Part shown: positions 10,501-18,939 of the stretch, in pieces
How positions within the stretch are numbered: the stretch's first letter is position 1
How the letters are laid out: every line of letters begins with the position of its first letter
From: Arenibacter algicola
GTDB taxonomy: Bacteria; Bacteroidota; Bacteroidia; Flavobacteriales; Flavobacteriaceae
NCBI RefSeq assembly: GCF_018860365.1
Contig: NZ_JAHKPO010000003.1
Location: 620,001 to 684,000, forward strand
Direction: 5' to 3'
DNA: 64,000 nucleotides
Notes under the pieces: model-generated
The model's input: only the letters and a program-made list of their open reading frames with translations
Databases searched by the model: none
Told to the model about the DNA's origin: nothing
Translations under genes and position numbers: made by a program

Positions 10501-11557
10501 TATTCTCCGGTGTTTGAAAGTTGATTACGGAGTTGAATTTTTCCAAGAGGGGGTCATAATAATTTAGCCCTGCACCATCGGTTCCAAACCAAATAGTACC
10601 TGTATAGTCCTCGTAAATACTTAGGATATCTTTGTACTGAATGGTTTTGGGATTGTGTTTTTCAGGTAAATATTGGTTTAATTGACTTTGTGCAATATCA
10701 ATTTTAAAAAGTCCATCGCCATAGGTGCCAATCCACAACTGATTTTTAGTGTCCAGTAACATGCTGAGCACATAAATGGAATTAAGGCTATTTTTTAAAT
10801 CTTCAATAAAAATATCCGGGCGCTTAAACAAGCTGGCCTTAGATTCCCTGTACCAAACACCTTCCCCAAATGTCCCTACCCATTGATTGTTTTCATGGTC
10901 AAAAAGAATAAAGCTATAATTGGAAATAGAATTTTTATTACCATCGGGATAATGATAAAATATATTTTCAGGCTGTTGAGGGTCTATTTCTATTATATAT
11001 TTTTCGCAACTAAGCCAAAGATTACCAGAACGGTCTTGGGTGATGGCGTTTATGCCACTTACTTTATCCGGGCCAATTATATGTTCTATTTTTTTGGTTT
11101 GGAACGATAGTTTGTAAAGTCCGGTGGAATAACTCCCGAACCAAATGTTTTTTTGTTGGTCTTCAAAGACGGTACTGGCATCTTCAATTCCGTTAAGGGG
11201 TTCAAAAGAGTTGTTGTCCTTATTTAATTTGTGTGGTATTTGCGATATGGGAATAATCCATAATTCATCGTTGCTATCTACAAATACCCTTCCCAATTTA
11301 CTATATGTTGGGTTGGTAATGTCCTTAAAGTACTGTTTGTACTTTTCAAAACTTCTGCCATCATATTTGTTGAGACCGTCCTGTGTAGCGATCCATAAAA
11401 ACCCTGTTCGGTCTTGGGTTATTGAAATTGCCGAATTTTGAGACAATCCGTCTTTTACGGATAATGGACGAAAGGTGACCTGTTTTTGGGATTGAACAGA
11501 AAAACAAGAAATAAGTAAGACGTAGTTTACAAAAACTCGTATGTAATTTGGAATCAT
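7595..11557 (-). CDS. Hybrid two-component system regulator (HTCS)
   Basis: 1320 residues. Signal peptide; two-bladed-type periplasmic propeller with many W-x-G-T repeats (about 30-690); Y_Y_Y domain (about 700-765); one membrane helix (about 774-795); HisKA with SHEFRTP (His834); HATPase with Asn and GTGIGLSLV boxes; receiver domain with phospho-acceptor Asp1126 in ITDLMMP; and an AraC-type HTH at the C-terminus. HTCS proteins sense an oligosaccharide in the periplasm and activate a nearby polysaccharide locus. Here no SusC/SusD pair is next to it, so its target is unclear. A run of six Asp, coded by a GAT microsatellite at about 8400-8420, lies in the linker between kinase and receiver. Confidence 0.95.
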   Translation of the reverse strand: MIPNYIRVFVNYVLLISCFSVQSQKQVTFRPLSVKDGLSQNSAISITQDRTGFLWIATQDGLNKYDGRSFEKYKQYFKDITNPTYSKLGRVFVDSNDELWIIPISQIPHKLNKDNNSFEPLNGIEDASTVFEDQQKNIWFGSYSTGLYKLSFQTKKIEHIIGPDKVSGINAITQDRSGNLWLSCEKYIIEIDPQQPENIFYHYPDGNKNSISNYSFILFDHENNQWVGTFGEGVWYRESKASLFKRPDIFIEDLKNSLNSIYVLSMLLDTKNQLWIGTYGDGLFKIDIAQSQLNQYLPEKHNPKTIQYKDILSIYEDYTGTIWFGTDGAGLNYYDPLLEKFNSVINFQTPENINIDVVRSITLDAQNNVWIGTSGKGLSRFTPKKNIWHNYQTDNKKGLRSNRIMSLLSDNDGDLWIGTQEGGLHIMDINENIIEYPKLKNLENVTVWCLQKDTDDNTWVGTRESGLFKVNKNKGILSTFNKNDSANGLPSNNIRAIAQEAGQFIWVGTQDDGICKINLKTNEIKVYRHEPGNANSLASNQIKSLYYDNKGILWIGTNGNGLCAFDIVNEQFYNYTVKEGLANDVVYAALPDEQNNLWLSSNRGITKFYVPEKLDSTPKIVNYTNYDGLATEFNTGAYFKARNGNLYFGGLEGYYWFNPSDIEISTVLPKTVITKFEVFNTPKPLIPNAKLKSKENTVAFSFASLQYSLPIKNQYQFKLEGYDADWTLSGNENNARYTNLPPGNYTFKVISSNYDGVWNSKEDSYSFIINKPWYLTNSAILVYLLLFFITIYLIYRYFKWRWNMQMQLKFERQETIRLNELNEFKAKLYSNISHEFRTPLTLIKGPIKKQLENDLKPDLKKDLMLVDKNTKRLLDLVNQMMELNKLDTGSLKLNPEKIHLGGFLLSLLEPFEYLAKNHNLVFSHKVGPMSMTLFDPDIMEKIVGNLLSNAIKYTAEGGNIDFKAEVAQTDHLIINISNDIDNIIEKDTNKLFERFFQATHTNEGTGIGLSLVKELVEHLKGTVNASYSNDHKKIFFNLEIPVHLINDDDDDDEIPEEVVTRTNDPGTITKKSSEVQPLILLVEDNVSLLNFMSSLLEDKYKIITSKDGREGVQIALKKIPDLIITDLMMPKLNGIELCNQLKNDEKTSHIPIIMLTGKTDPDNEIAGLQSGVEEYMIKPFNPKTFQIRIENILTTRKKLRAHYNKENVFKPKDIAFTSTDEKFLLKVEDILNNYIQDTDFSVEKFSQLLGMSRMQLHRKLIALTGHHTTAFIRLERLKQAQKLLEKPGLTVAEVAYATGFNSPSYFIKCYRKTFGKTPTS

Positions 11558-11822
11558 ATGATGATTACGTTATTTCTAGGGATATTTTTATGTCCAATCG
11601 TAATGAAGGTATTAACTTATGAATAATATTTATTAAAATCTACATATGGCATTAAAATATGTAATTGCATTAATAACTATTTTAGGAAAATGATAATGTC
11701 CAAGTAACCTATGGGTTGGTATTAATAAGTGATAGAATTAAATCAGGGACATGTATTTATTAGGGATATCTATCCGTCGGATTTGGTGTTGAAACGGACT
11801 GTTATTTTTTTTATGAATTAAG
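11558..11822. other. Intergenic region upstream of the HTCS gene
   Basis: AT-rich spacer between the HTCS start and the tRNA promoter. I see no ORF, no operator of the CCACACCACAC type and no remnant. The HTCS promoter must lie here, but no convincing -7/-33 pair stands out on the minus strand. Confidence 0.5.
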
Positions 11823-11854
11823 TTGCGCAGTAATTAATGATAATTGTATATTTG
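11823..11854 (+). promoter_or_regulatory. Promoter of tRNA-Arg
   Basis: TTG at 11823-11825 and TATATTTG (fits TAnnTTTG) at 11847-11854, spaced 21 bp. This matches the Bacteroidota sigma factor consensus, and the -7 box ends 37 bp before the tRNA. Confidence 0.65.
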
Positions 11855-11891
11855 CAGCCGCTAAAGACAGAACTTGTCATAATTAGTGAAT

Positions 11892-11965
<74 letters not shown>

Positions 11966-11976
11966 CGACACTCTCA

Positions 11977-12004
11977 AAACCACGCCTAATGGCGTGGTTT
12001 TTTG
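11977..12004 (+). terminator. Rho-independent terminator after tRNA-Arg
   Basis: Perfect stem AACCACGCC/GGCGTGGTT (flanking A/T pairs extend it) with a TAAT loop and a T run, starting 12 bp after the tRNA. Confidence 0.85.
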
Positions 12005-12010
12005 TTTTAT

Positions 12011-12490
12011 GGAAAGGCCGAACAGCGTTCGTAGCCTTGCAGTAAAACAAAGAACTAGCAGCGCTAGCTGCCTGGTTTTGAATTTGCAGCATTGATAATG
12101 GAGGATCACCGGAGGTAATCCTTCTGAGGTGAAAAAGCCAAACCATTTTGTAGGCTTGTTCTAGATCAAAGAACTAGCAGCGTCAGAAGTCTGGTTTTGA
12201 ATTTGCAACATTGATGGAAGAGGATCACCACAGGTAATCCTATGGTCTTTGGAAAGGCCGAACAGCGTTCGTAGCCTTGCAATAAAACAAAAAACTAGCA
12301 GCGCTAGCTGCCTGGTTTTGAATTTGCAGCATTGATGGAATAGGATCACCGTAGGTAATCCTATGGGCTATGGAAAGGCCGAACAGCGTTCGTAGCCTTG
12401 TAATAAAACAAAGAACTAGCAGCGCTAGCTGTGTGGTTTTGAATTTGCAACATTGATCAGGAAGGATCACTGCAGGTAATCCTAGTGCCA
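12011..12490 (+). repeat. Four tandem 120-bp structured repeats
   Basis: Units start near 12011, 12131, 12251 and 12372, a period of 120-121 bp. Units 1, 3 and 4 are close copies and unit 2 is diverged. Each well-kept unit holds three short inverted repeats in the same order: CGAAC-AGC-GTTCG, GCAGC-GCTA-GCTGC and GGATCACC-nnn-GGTAATCC (one G-T pair). The block ends AATCCTAGTGCCATCACC, which echoes the 3' end of the tRNA at 11951-11966. Both strands have spurious ORFs here. The block sits between two terminators, so it could be an independently transcribed structured RNA or a repeat family that targets tRNA genes. Confidence 0.8.
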
Positions 12491-12507
12491 TCACCAATAA
12501 ATACAGG

Positions 12508-12534
12508 GCCTCCAAGAGATTGGAGGCTTTTTTT
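12508..12534 (+). terminator. Rho-independent terminator after the repeat block
   Basis: Stem GCCTCCA/TGGAGGC with loop AGAGAT followed by seven T. It closes the tRNA-repeat unit. Confidence 0.85.
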
Positions 12535-12539
12535 GTTTT

Positions 12540-13568
12540 ACAAAAGGCTCACTTTTTTTAAATCGATAGAATAGTACGGCGTGGATACATAGTTTAGTAT
12601 TTTTGTAAATACCTAATAATTAGTTATTTGTGTTTATTCGTTTTTAAGTATATAATTGGTTGACAATTTAAAAAGCAGGGGGTCATAAATTCTAGACATA
12701 CAATGTTTGTGCTTGCCTATACTACATAAATCACGGTAATAAAATACTTTAATTTTCAGGTGCTTAGAGCGACACAAGATGATTGGCCAGCGGTGTTGTT
12801 GGAGGTGGGATTTTTTTTTAATAGCGAGGCGGCGGAGCATAGTAGGAGGAGGGAGAGTGTTTCAGGGTTTGCGATGGTTATACTGCAGGCATTATTTCAG
12901 TTAATAGATACAGAACATTATTAGATCTCTGGTTGGTTGCTAATACTAATTATCAGAGAGAGGGAAGACTATTTGGGCATCACGTTTTTTAACCGAAATA
13001 CCATATTTTTTGAGCTATAAACAATTTTCAAATTCATAATTTTTCATCCTTTCTTTGAACTTTTAATCTTGACTAGGTTCGTTGAGATGGTATCCTAACC
13101 TTCTCATGGACAATTACTTAATAATATAAAGTTAATGAATTCTATTTTTAAACATCTTGGTTTGATGGGAGTAGGTCATTCATCGAGCCAAACTAATAAT
13201 GTCCTGACCGGTATGAAGGCAAATAGATATAAAAAGTTGAGACACGGCCTCCATTTGCCCAAATTTTGGATAATATCTGGTTATCGCTAGCAGATCTCGG
13301 TCGGTATAGCTGATAATAAATGGAAAAAATAAAGGTGTAATATATTAGTATTTGTATTACACCTTCATTTTTTATTGAATAGAGAGAACACTTTTGTTAA
13401 GAGTAGAAACTATAATTGACCAATCTAAAAAATTGTCACCAGCACCTCTGGACAAATCAATTGAGGGTTTAATAAAAATATTGGATTGGCAATTAAAGTT
13501 CAATGTTAGAAAAATTAATGGGAAAAATGGAACAGATTTTTGGGTTCATTTTTTGTTTTCATATCTTG
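12540..13568. other. Non-coding or decayed stretch
   Basis: About 1 kb with no convincing gene. Short open frames at 12634-12840 (minus), 13136-13291 (plus, 51 codons) and 13394-13603 (plus, TTG start) have no recognisable family, signal peptide or operon context, and I do not call them. A perfect inverted repeat at 13332-13365 is listed separately. Confidence 0.5.
13332..13372. terminator. Terminator-like perfect inverted repeat
   Basis: Eleven-base perfect arms AAGGTGTAATA (13332-13342) and TATTACACCTT (13355-13365) with a 12-nt loop. The right arm is followed by CATTTTTT on the plus strand and the left arm is preceded by an A-rich run, so it could stop transcription in both directions. 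No intact gene ends next to it. Confidence 0.5.
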
Positions 13569-13727
13569 TTATTCTCCAACATTCTTTGTTCCGGTTACTA
13601 TAGATTCAATTATATTGTCTGAAATAGCAATTTTGTTAATTGCTGTTAGGTTATCGTAGGTGCGTGGATTAAACATGAAACTCATTTGTAATTCTTCTTT
13701 TAGTGTTATTATTAGTAAATATATACT
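13569..13727 (-). pseudogene. Possible C-terminal gene remnant
   Basis: A minus-strand frame of about 50 codons ends in TAA at 13569-13571 and reads with protein-like composition (for example FNPRTYDNLTAINKIAISD). It lies 70 bp downstream of the isomerase gene on the same strand. There is no plausible start, so I take it as the leftover 3' end of a gene once in the same operon. Family not recognised. Confidence 0.3.
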
Positions 13728-13796
13728 TCCTCAATTACCTGACTATTTGTTATAGTGATAGGAGATTGCACCAAATTAAAATAAGACTGAATACAA

Positions 13797-15242
13797 TCAA
13801 ATACAGTGAAACTCAAATCCCATTATGTCGGCAAGGATTGAAAGTTCTTTACGGTAATCCCCTTCAACCATTGCAAAATGCTGGGTAGTTCCAATTTTTA
13901 GTATCTTTTCAAATAACTCTTTTACAGGAATAAGTGGTTTGAAAATACTATGTGAGTAACTGGCCAGGATATGGTTACCTTCCAAAGAATCGACCAATGT
14001 ACAAACCAATTTAAACAGACCATTGTTTTCCGAAAAATGTGCCATGGTTTTCCTACCTGGAGGTACCCGATACCATGCAAATGGAGCCCCTGCATATTTA
14101 TAGTTGGTTTTTGCAAAACGTACATCACGGGCAATAAGCACATTCCCTGAATATTCGGGGTCGTTGTGGTCATTAGGTCCCGCATGGCCTCCTGCAAAAG
14201 TATTATCGTCTGCCTCAATATGGAAGGGTTCTATAAAATTTACCTGTTTTTCACTCAATATTTTCATAATGAATGTGATAACACAAGCTCCGGTATCAGC
14301 TTCGGGTACTAATACGGATTTATTTTTATTTATTGAAGGGTGATAAAACCCTGGGCGTAATCCAATCAACTTGAACATTGCCGGGTCGAGGTCGTTGAAC
14401 ACCATTGCATCAATTTCGTTTTTTTCAATAATCCGGGCAAGCCCAATTGAAGCCCTTACTGATTCAAAGAATTTGTTTTTATCAACATCATCGCCTACAC
14501 GGTAGATAGAAGTCAGCTCGTCTTGATAGCTTTTTACATCGGCATCGGTTACAGCGGCAATCTCGTCCGCAAGAGTGGTATAAGCTAAAAACTTCATTTC
14601 CGGTCCAACTCGTGTAAACAGGTTGAATGGGTCGATATAAGTGGACCACATCAGGGGATTGTAATTTGCTAGTAACCCAAAGGTTGATTGTCGTAATACA
14701 CTCCTGACTTTTGCTGCTCTGGAGAAAACTAAAACTTCTTCCAGTAACTCGTCCCTGGTTCCCATTACTATTTTGATATCCTTCCTTCCTAAACGTGGAA
14801 TAGAACCTGATGCCTCCAATGAACCCACAAGAGTACCGGAGCAAAGGAAATCGACAAAATCATCTTCGTTAATAGTATTTTTAAACGTCATTTTACCCTT
14901 CATGGGATTTACAAAAATCATTGGAATTGTAGGCATATCTCGCAAAAAACGAATCCAGGCAAAGTCCTCAGACCATGAAAGAAATTCAATGATTAAAAAA
15001 TCTACTTTTCCAACAAAAAAAAGATTAATCGCATCTTCCATTTCTTCACGGCTATACACAATTCCTGGATTAACTAAATCCAAAGATTCTTGAAGTGATT
15101 CAGTGATATTTTCCACATCACCTTTTTTACGGTCTCCATATGTGCCACGACTCAATCCTTCTCCTAAATTTTTAAATCGAGGAGAAGCTATCAGCAATAA
15201 ACCAGCTTTTGTTTTTTCGAATTTTTTATTTTTGTAATCCAT
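13797..15242 (-). CDS. L-fucose/L-arabinose isomerase-family protein
   Basis: 481 residues, no signal peptide, cytoplasmic. It has the layout of the FucI/AraA isomerase family: an N-terminal Rossmann-like half, a central domain with several acidic residues, and a C-terminal beta domain containing the His-rich segment GHAGPNDHN. These enzymes interconvert aldoses and ketoses with a divalent metal; the substrate here cannot be read from sequence. Length is below classical FucI (about 590) and fits the shorter AraA-like relatives. It is transcribed from a promoter-operator at 15451-15495 with a 5' leader of about 200 bp, which links it to the glycan regulon. Confidence 0.7.
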   Translation of the reverse strand: MDYKNKKFEKTKAGLLLIASPRFKNLGEGLSRGTYGDRKKGDVENITESLQESLDLVNPGIVYSREEMEDAINLFFVGKVDFLIIEFLSWSEDFAWIRFLRDMPTIPMIFVNPMKGKMTFKNTINEDDFVDFLCSGTLVGSLEASGSIPRLGRKDIKIVMGTRDELLEEVLVFSRAAKVRSVLRQSTFGLLANYNPLMWSTYIDPFNLFTRVGPEMKFLAYTTLADEIAAVTDADVKSYQDELTSIYRVGDDVDKNKFFESVRASIGLARIIEKNEIDAMVFNDLDPAMFKLIGLRPGFYHPSINKNKSVLVPEADTGACVITFIMKILSEKQVNFIEPFHIEADDNTFAGGHAGPNDHNDPEYSGNVLIARDVRFAKTNYKYAGAPFAWYRVPPGRKTMAHFSENNGLFKLVCTLVDSLEGNHILASYSHSIFKPLIPVKELFEKILKIGTTQHFAMVEGDYRKELSILADIMGFEFHCI

Positions 15243-15450
15243 CTGTTTTTATTTATTCATGACCGTGAAGCTTATTGTAATCTATATGATAAGAATATTT
15301 GTAGGCGCAAATCAGTAAACCTATAACTTCCTATTTGTATTTTGGATATGTCTTCATATGTTTTTTATCGCGTGTACATAAAATAGTACTGGTTTTAATG
15401 TGGAATAATTTTTTAATCACGCTATTTTAAATTACCGGCACGTAATGTAT

Positions 15451-15495
15451 GGTGTAGTGTGGTGTAAACATATTTATATTTAATTATATATGCAA
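15451..15495 (-). promoter_or_regulatory. Promoter with CCACACCACAC-type operator, site 1
   Basis: On the minus strand: TTG (15495-15493), 20 bp, TATGTTTA as a near-consensus -7 box (15472-15465), and directly overlapping it ACACCACACTACACC (15465-15451). The repeat falls where transcription would start. It faces the isomerase gene. Confidence 0.7.
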
Positions 15496-15649
15496 CAAAA
15501 TAATTTTTAATTTTATATGTGAATATATTACATAAATCTTCTTAAGAACAAACAAGTATTCTCATGAAACACACAATTAAGCTGATATAAATTCTCGGAT
15601 ACTGCGCAATCCATTTAAATACATAAGTTTAGCTACTCAGCTTGACGAG

Positions 15650-15960
15650 ACAGTATTATTTTTTCTAAAGCTTTAGCTACTCTTAAGCTACGTTAGCTTT
15701 TTTGGCTTGCTTCAAACTCTTGTACTATTAATTGGGTAAATTGTTGGTTCTCTAAGTAAGGTTAATTGTAAATCAGAGGGAATAACAACTTCTACTTACT
15801 TTTAATATTTTGCACAATCTCTAGATAGGATATAATTCTTTATGATTGGCTATAATTAGCAATACTCCCAACATTTTGGAGAAGATATGAAATTCCCAGT
15901 TCTTCAGCTAGATTTCTTTTATCCTCTCGTTGATAACTTAAACGAACAGCTTAGGATTTA
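15650..15960 (-). pseudogene. Decayed IS3-family transposase fragment
   Basis: Minus-strand translation in shifting frames gives an IS3 OrfA-like helix-turn-helix start (AVRLSYQREDKRNLAEELGI, near 15950). After an internal deletion come OrfB-like pieces: IIANHKELYPI, RLCKILKVSRSCY and QQFTQLIVQEFEASQKS, then RSLRVAKALEK (to about 15660). Several stops and frameshifts interrupt it. It lies between two divergent operator sites, so an IS3 element once inserted in this promoter region. Confidence 0.65.
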
Positions 15961-16126
15961 AATTATGGTTGATAAATTCGTTTTTTTTAATACTTCAAGG
16001 TATTTATTATGCCTTAAAATCTGTATGACCTGTCCTTTTATAAACATGTATTCCAGCGAGGCTAATGTCGAATTAGGTTATTTTAAGGATTGTTTTTTTG
16101 TAATTTATAAACAATTGACAAATTAA
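15961..16126. other. Rest of the 15243-16549 divergent region
   Basis: Apart from operator sites 1 and 2 and the IS3 remnant, the 1.3 kb between the isomerase and SGNH genes shows only AT-rich DNA. A weak stem-loop with a T run at 15685-15703 lies within the IS3 fragment. No ORF is convincing. Confidence 0.45.
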
Positions 16127-16174
16127 TTGTACAAATATAAATTATTATTATATTTGACATCACACCACACAACA
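16127..16174 (+). promoter_or_regulatory. Promoter with CCACACCACAC-type operator, site 2
   Basis: TTG (16127-16129), 19 bp, TATATTTG (16149-16156, perfect TAnnTTTG), then ATCACACCACACAACA (16159-16174). The spacing is identical to sites 4 and 8. It faces the SGNH esterase gene, about 375 bp downstream. Confidence 0.8.
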
Positions 16175-16549
16175 GTATTGCATGTTGTTTGATTGTCATG
16201 TGGTGCACCATTCAATCATAGAGTTGAGATATAGGTTCGGAAGGTTGATAAAGAATTTGGTACATGAAAAATTTGGGATAGGAATAATAGGAGTGATTTT
16301 ACCTTATTTGATAATTGGCTAAATGATAGTAGAGCTACAACATAGATTTAAGAAACAAACAGGTTCTTTCCCTCAAGTAGATATTAATTCAAACGAAATT
16401 ATTTCTATACAAGATTAGAATCCTGGATACTAAAATTTTTTAAAATATGTATAGAGGGAGATTTATAACTCCCTTTGTTTTGAAATTGATAGTGATTGAT
16501 GGTATAGGTGTTTCCGTAACACAATGGAGTTTAAAAGAAAATAACAAGT

Positions 16550-17737
16550 ATGATAATTAAAAAAGAGATTAATAGCCAAATAGTATATATTTTTTCGCTC
16601 GGAATATTTCGGAGGCTCCTAGGTGTTATTATCACAAGGAGATATTTTTCTTTAAAGTGTTTTTTATTCTTAATCCTTTCCCATGCAACTTTTACACCAA
16701 GTTTTGCACACACGAATGATTCACTCAGGTATGTTAGTGCTGATGAGTTTTTGTTGATAGGTAAAGGGTTTAATGATACAAAAACTCGGTATGAAAGGCT
16801 TCCTGCGTATCTTGAAGACAAGACAAGACCAGCCGTTTGGGACAGATCCAAATATTGTAGCGGACTTGCAATTCGTTTTCATACCAACGCTACTATAATC
16901 AGTGTTAAATGGGAGGTCACAGAAAATATCCATAAAGCCTATTTTGCCGAGACTGGATTCAAAGGCATTGATTTGTATAGCTTGGAAGACGGGGAATGGA
17001 TTTTTGCGGGAATAGGGATTCCTGGAGGTGATAAATTTACTACCAATACAATTGTAAAAAATATGGATGGTAGGGACAGAGAATTTATGTTGTATCTGCC
17101 ACTTTATGATGGTATATCAAATCTTGAAATAGGGGTTAATTCAGATGCCATACTTGAAAATCCAAGGATTAATTCACCGAAAAGAGAAAAACCTGTTGTT
17201 TTTTATGGAACTAGTATTACTCAGGGTGGATGTGTAATGCGTGCAGGAATGTCTTATCCAAATCGTTTGTCTCGCATGCTTAATAAGGAGATAATCAACC
17301 TAGGGTTTACAGGTAATGCTAGACTGGATTATGAAATCGCTGAAGCAATGACCCAAATCGACGCTTCTTGTCTTGTAATAGATTGTTTGCCTAATGTAAC
17401 TTCAGCAGAGATGAGAGAACGATATGTCAACTTTTTGGCAATTCTACGTAAGAAAAAACCTTCAATTCCTATCCTCTTAGTTGAAAATATCCTTTACCCT
17501 CACATGGTTTTCGATCAGGTACAAGCGGCAATGGTAACCGAGGAGAACACTATCTTAAGAAAAGAAATTTATGAAGTCTTGAAAAAGAAGGGTGATAAAA
17601 ATTTACACTACATTAAAGCAAAAGGATTGATAGGCGACGATGGAGAGGGGACAGTTGAAGGTATTCACCCCACTGATTTAGGGCATTACAGAATTTCAGA
17701 AAAATTATTTCCGGTAATTAGAAAATTAATAAAATAA
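16550..17737 (+). CDS. SGNH/GDSL esterase with N-terminal beta domain
   Basis: 395 residues. A hydrophobic signal region ends near SFAH (about residue 54), giving a long n-region, so a later start is possible. Residues about 60-200 form a beta-sandwich of the SGNH N-terminal type, and about 205-395 the SGNH hydrolase domain. Block I is FYGTSITQGG with the nucleophile Ser; block V is GIHPTDLGH with the Asp-x-x-His-like pair. Such enzymes remove acetyl or similar esters from polysaccharides in the periplasm. The GH16 gene starts 8 bp downstream, so the two are cotranscribed. Confidence 0.85.
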   Translation: MIIKKEINSQIVYIFSLGIFRRLLGVIITRRYFSLKCFLFLILSHATFTPSFAHTNDSLRYVSADEFLLIGKGFNDTKTRYERLPAYLEDKTRPAVWDRSKYCSGLAIRFHTNATIISVKWEVTENIHKAYFAETGFKGIDLYSLEDGEWIFAGIGIPGGDKFTTNTIVKNMDGRDREFMLYLPLYDGISNLEIGVNSDAILENPRINSPKREKPVVFYGTSITQGGCVMRAGMSYPNRLSRMLNKEIINLGFTGNARLDYEIAEAMTQIDASCLVIDCLPNVTSAEMRERYVNFLAILRKKKPSIPILLVENILYPHMVFDQVQAAMVTEENTILRKEIYEVLKKKGDKNLHYIKAKGLIGDDGEGTVEGIHPTDLGHYRISEKLFPVIRKLIK

Positions 17738-17745
17738 CTATCAAA

Positions 17746-18624
17746 ATGAACAAATTAAGAATTCCAGTATTTTTTAGTTTTATATTTTTCATTAAAATAT
17801 TTTGTATTTATGCCCAAAATGATACAAAAGAAATTGAAAGTAATTTACCAAAAGACAAGAAATGGAAACTTGTTTGGAATGATGAGTTTAATGGCCATGA
17901 GCTTGATTCAACGAAATGGGGATTCCGTTTGCATATTATGCAAAACCGATATAATACTTATACTACAGAAGGTGTTGAAGTGAAAGAAGGGTTGTTATAT
18001 CTCAATTTAATTGAAAAAGACGGCCAATATTATTCATCTCAACTGCAAACAGGACAGAACTTTTTAGACAGACCAGGTTCACCATATACAGATGGTTTAA
18101 CCTGGCCAATTGCGGATTTGCAACCTCCCAAGTTTGTCCATAAGTACGGTTATTACGAAATAAGATGTAAACAACAGGAGCAACCCGGATGGGGGGCAGC
18201 TTTTTGGTTACAATCACCTGTGATTGGTTCCAGTTTGGATCCATCAAAAGCAGGAGTAGAATTAGATATCATGGAAGACTATTCCCGTGATGGAAAATTT
18301 GATCAAAATGTTCATTGGGGTGGATACGGAAAAAACCATGAGACCGTAGCTTCTGGACCAATTAAGTTGCCAGAGAGCGAAGATGGTTTCCATACTTTTG
18401 GAATGCATTGGAGTAAATCCGGTTACATTTTTTATGTAGATGGAAAAGAAACTTGGCGTGTAGATGGCCCCGTTTCTGATGCCGAACAATTTATTTTAGT
18501 TTCAACAGAATGTAAGGGGTATAGACATGGTTCTCGTGACCAACCTTCCCCCGAACTTAAAAAGGCCATATTACCAGATGCATTCATAGTTGATTATGTA
18601 AGGGTTTTTGACGAAGTAGAATAA
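17746..18624 (+). CDS. GH16-family glycoside hydrolase
   Basis: 292 residues with a signal peptide (to about 23, IYAQ). The GH16 catalytic motif is clear: VELDIMED with Glu172 (nucleophile), Asp174 and Glu177 (acid/base). Typical flanks are KLVWNDEFNG near the start, YGYYEIRCK, and DYVRVFD at the end. GH16 enzymes cut beta-1,3 or beta-1,4 linkages in laminarin, agar, porphyran or carrageenan, and the subfamily cannot be fixed by eye. It has a single domain with no sorting domain. It is second in the operon after the SGNH esterase. Confidence 0.93.
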   Translation: MNKLRIPVFFSFIFFIKIFCIYAQNDTKEIESNLPKDKKWKLVWNDEFNGHELDSTKWGFRLHIMQNRYNTYTTEGVEVKEGLLYLNLIEKDGQYYSSQLQTGQNFLDRPGSPYTDGLTWPIADLQPPKFVHKYGYYEIRCKQQEQPGWGAAFWLQSPVIGSSLDPSKAGVELDIMEDYSRDGKFDQNVHWGGYGKNHETVASGPIKLPESEDGFHTFGMHWSKSGYIFYVDGKETWRVDGPVSDAEQFILVSTECKGYRHGSRDQPSPELKKAILPDAFIVDYVRVFDEVE

Positions 18625-18793
18625 TTCGGAATCATTTAATTAATGACAGGACAGGGAAGGTAAACAAGCGTTTCGATTTATTAAAGTACGACATATGAAA
18701 TAAACTTTCATTGATTGTCATATTAGGTTGTTTTACCTAGTATTACTATGTTAAAAGTGTTAACACAAGGCGTAATAATTATGAATTAATAGT

Positions 18794-18905
18794 TTACAGT
18801 TTTAAAAGCAATTCTACTATTTTTTCATCCGTAATGGTGATGTCACATTGGTTTCGAGCCTTAACATTAGGGGCGGGGACTTGGGCGAGATTACAAGAAA
18901 ATCAA
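18794..18905 (-). pseudogene. Possible C-terminal gene remnant
   Basis: About 37 minus-strand codons ending in TAA at 18794-18796 read QVPAPNVKARNQCDITITDE followed by a helical end. The composition is protein-like and unlike the surrounding spacer, but there is no start and no upstream frame. It lies in the 315-bp gap between the GH16 and uxuA-like genes, on the opposite strand. Family not identified; weak call. Confidence 0.3.
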
Positions 18906-18939
18906 AACAATTTGTCGAAGAAATAAAACAGTGTAAAAC

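Noticed and set aside
12011..12490. Repeat block as a CRISPR array
   Set aside because: Units are 120 bp with continuous similarity and no short repeat/unique spacer alternation; no cas genes nearby.
12634..12840. Minus-strand 68-codon ORF
   Set aside because: No recognisable motif or context, basic low-complexity composition; likely chance.
13394..13603. Plus-strand 69-codon ORF with TTG start
   Set aside because: No family, no promoter, stands alone in a decayed spacer; evidence too thin to call a gene.
18660..18740. A further operator near the uxuA-like gene
   Set aside because: No CCACA/TGTGG repeat is present there.
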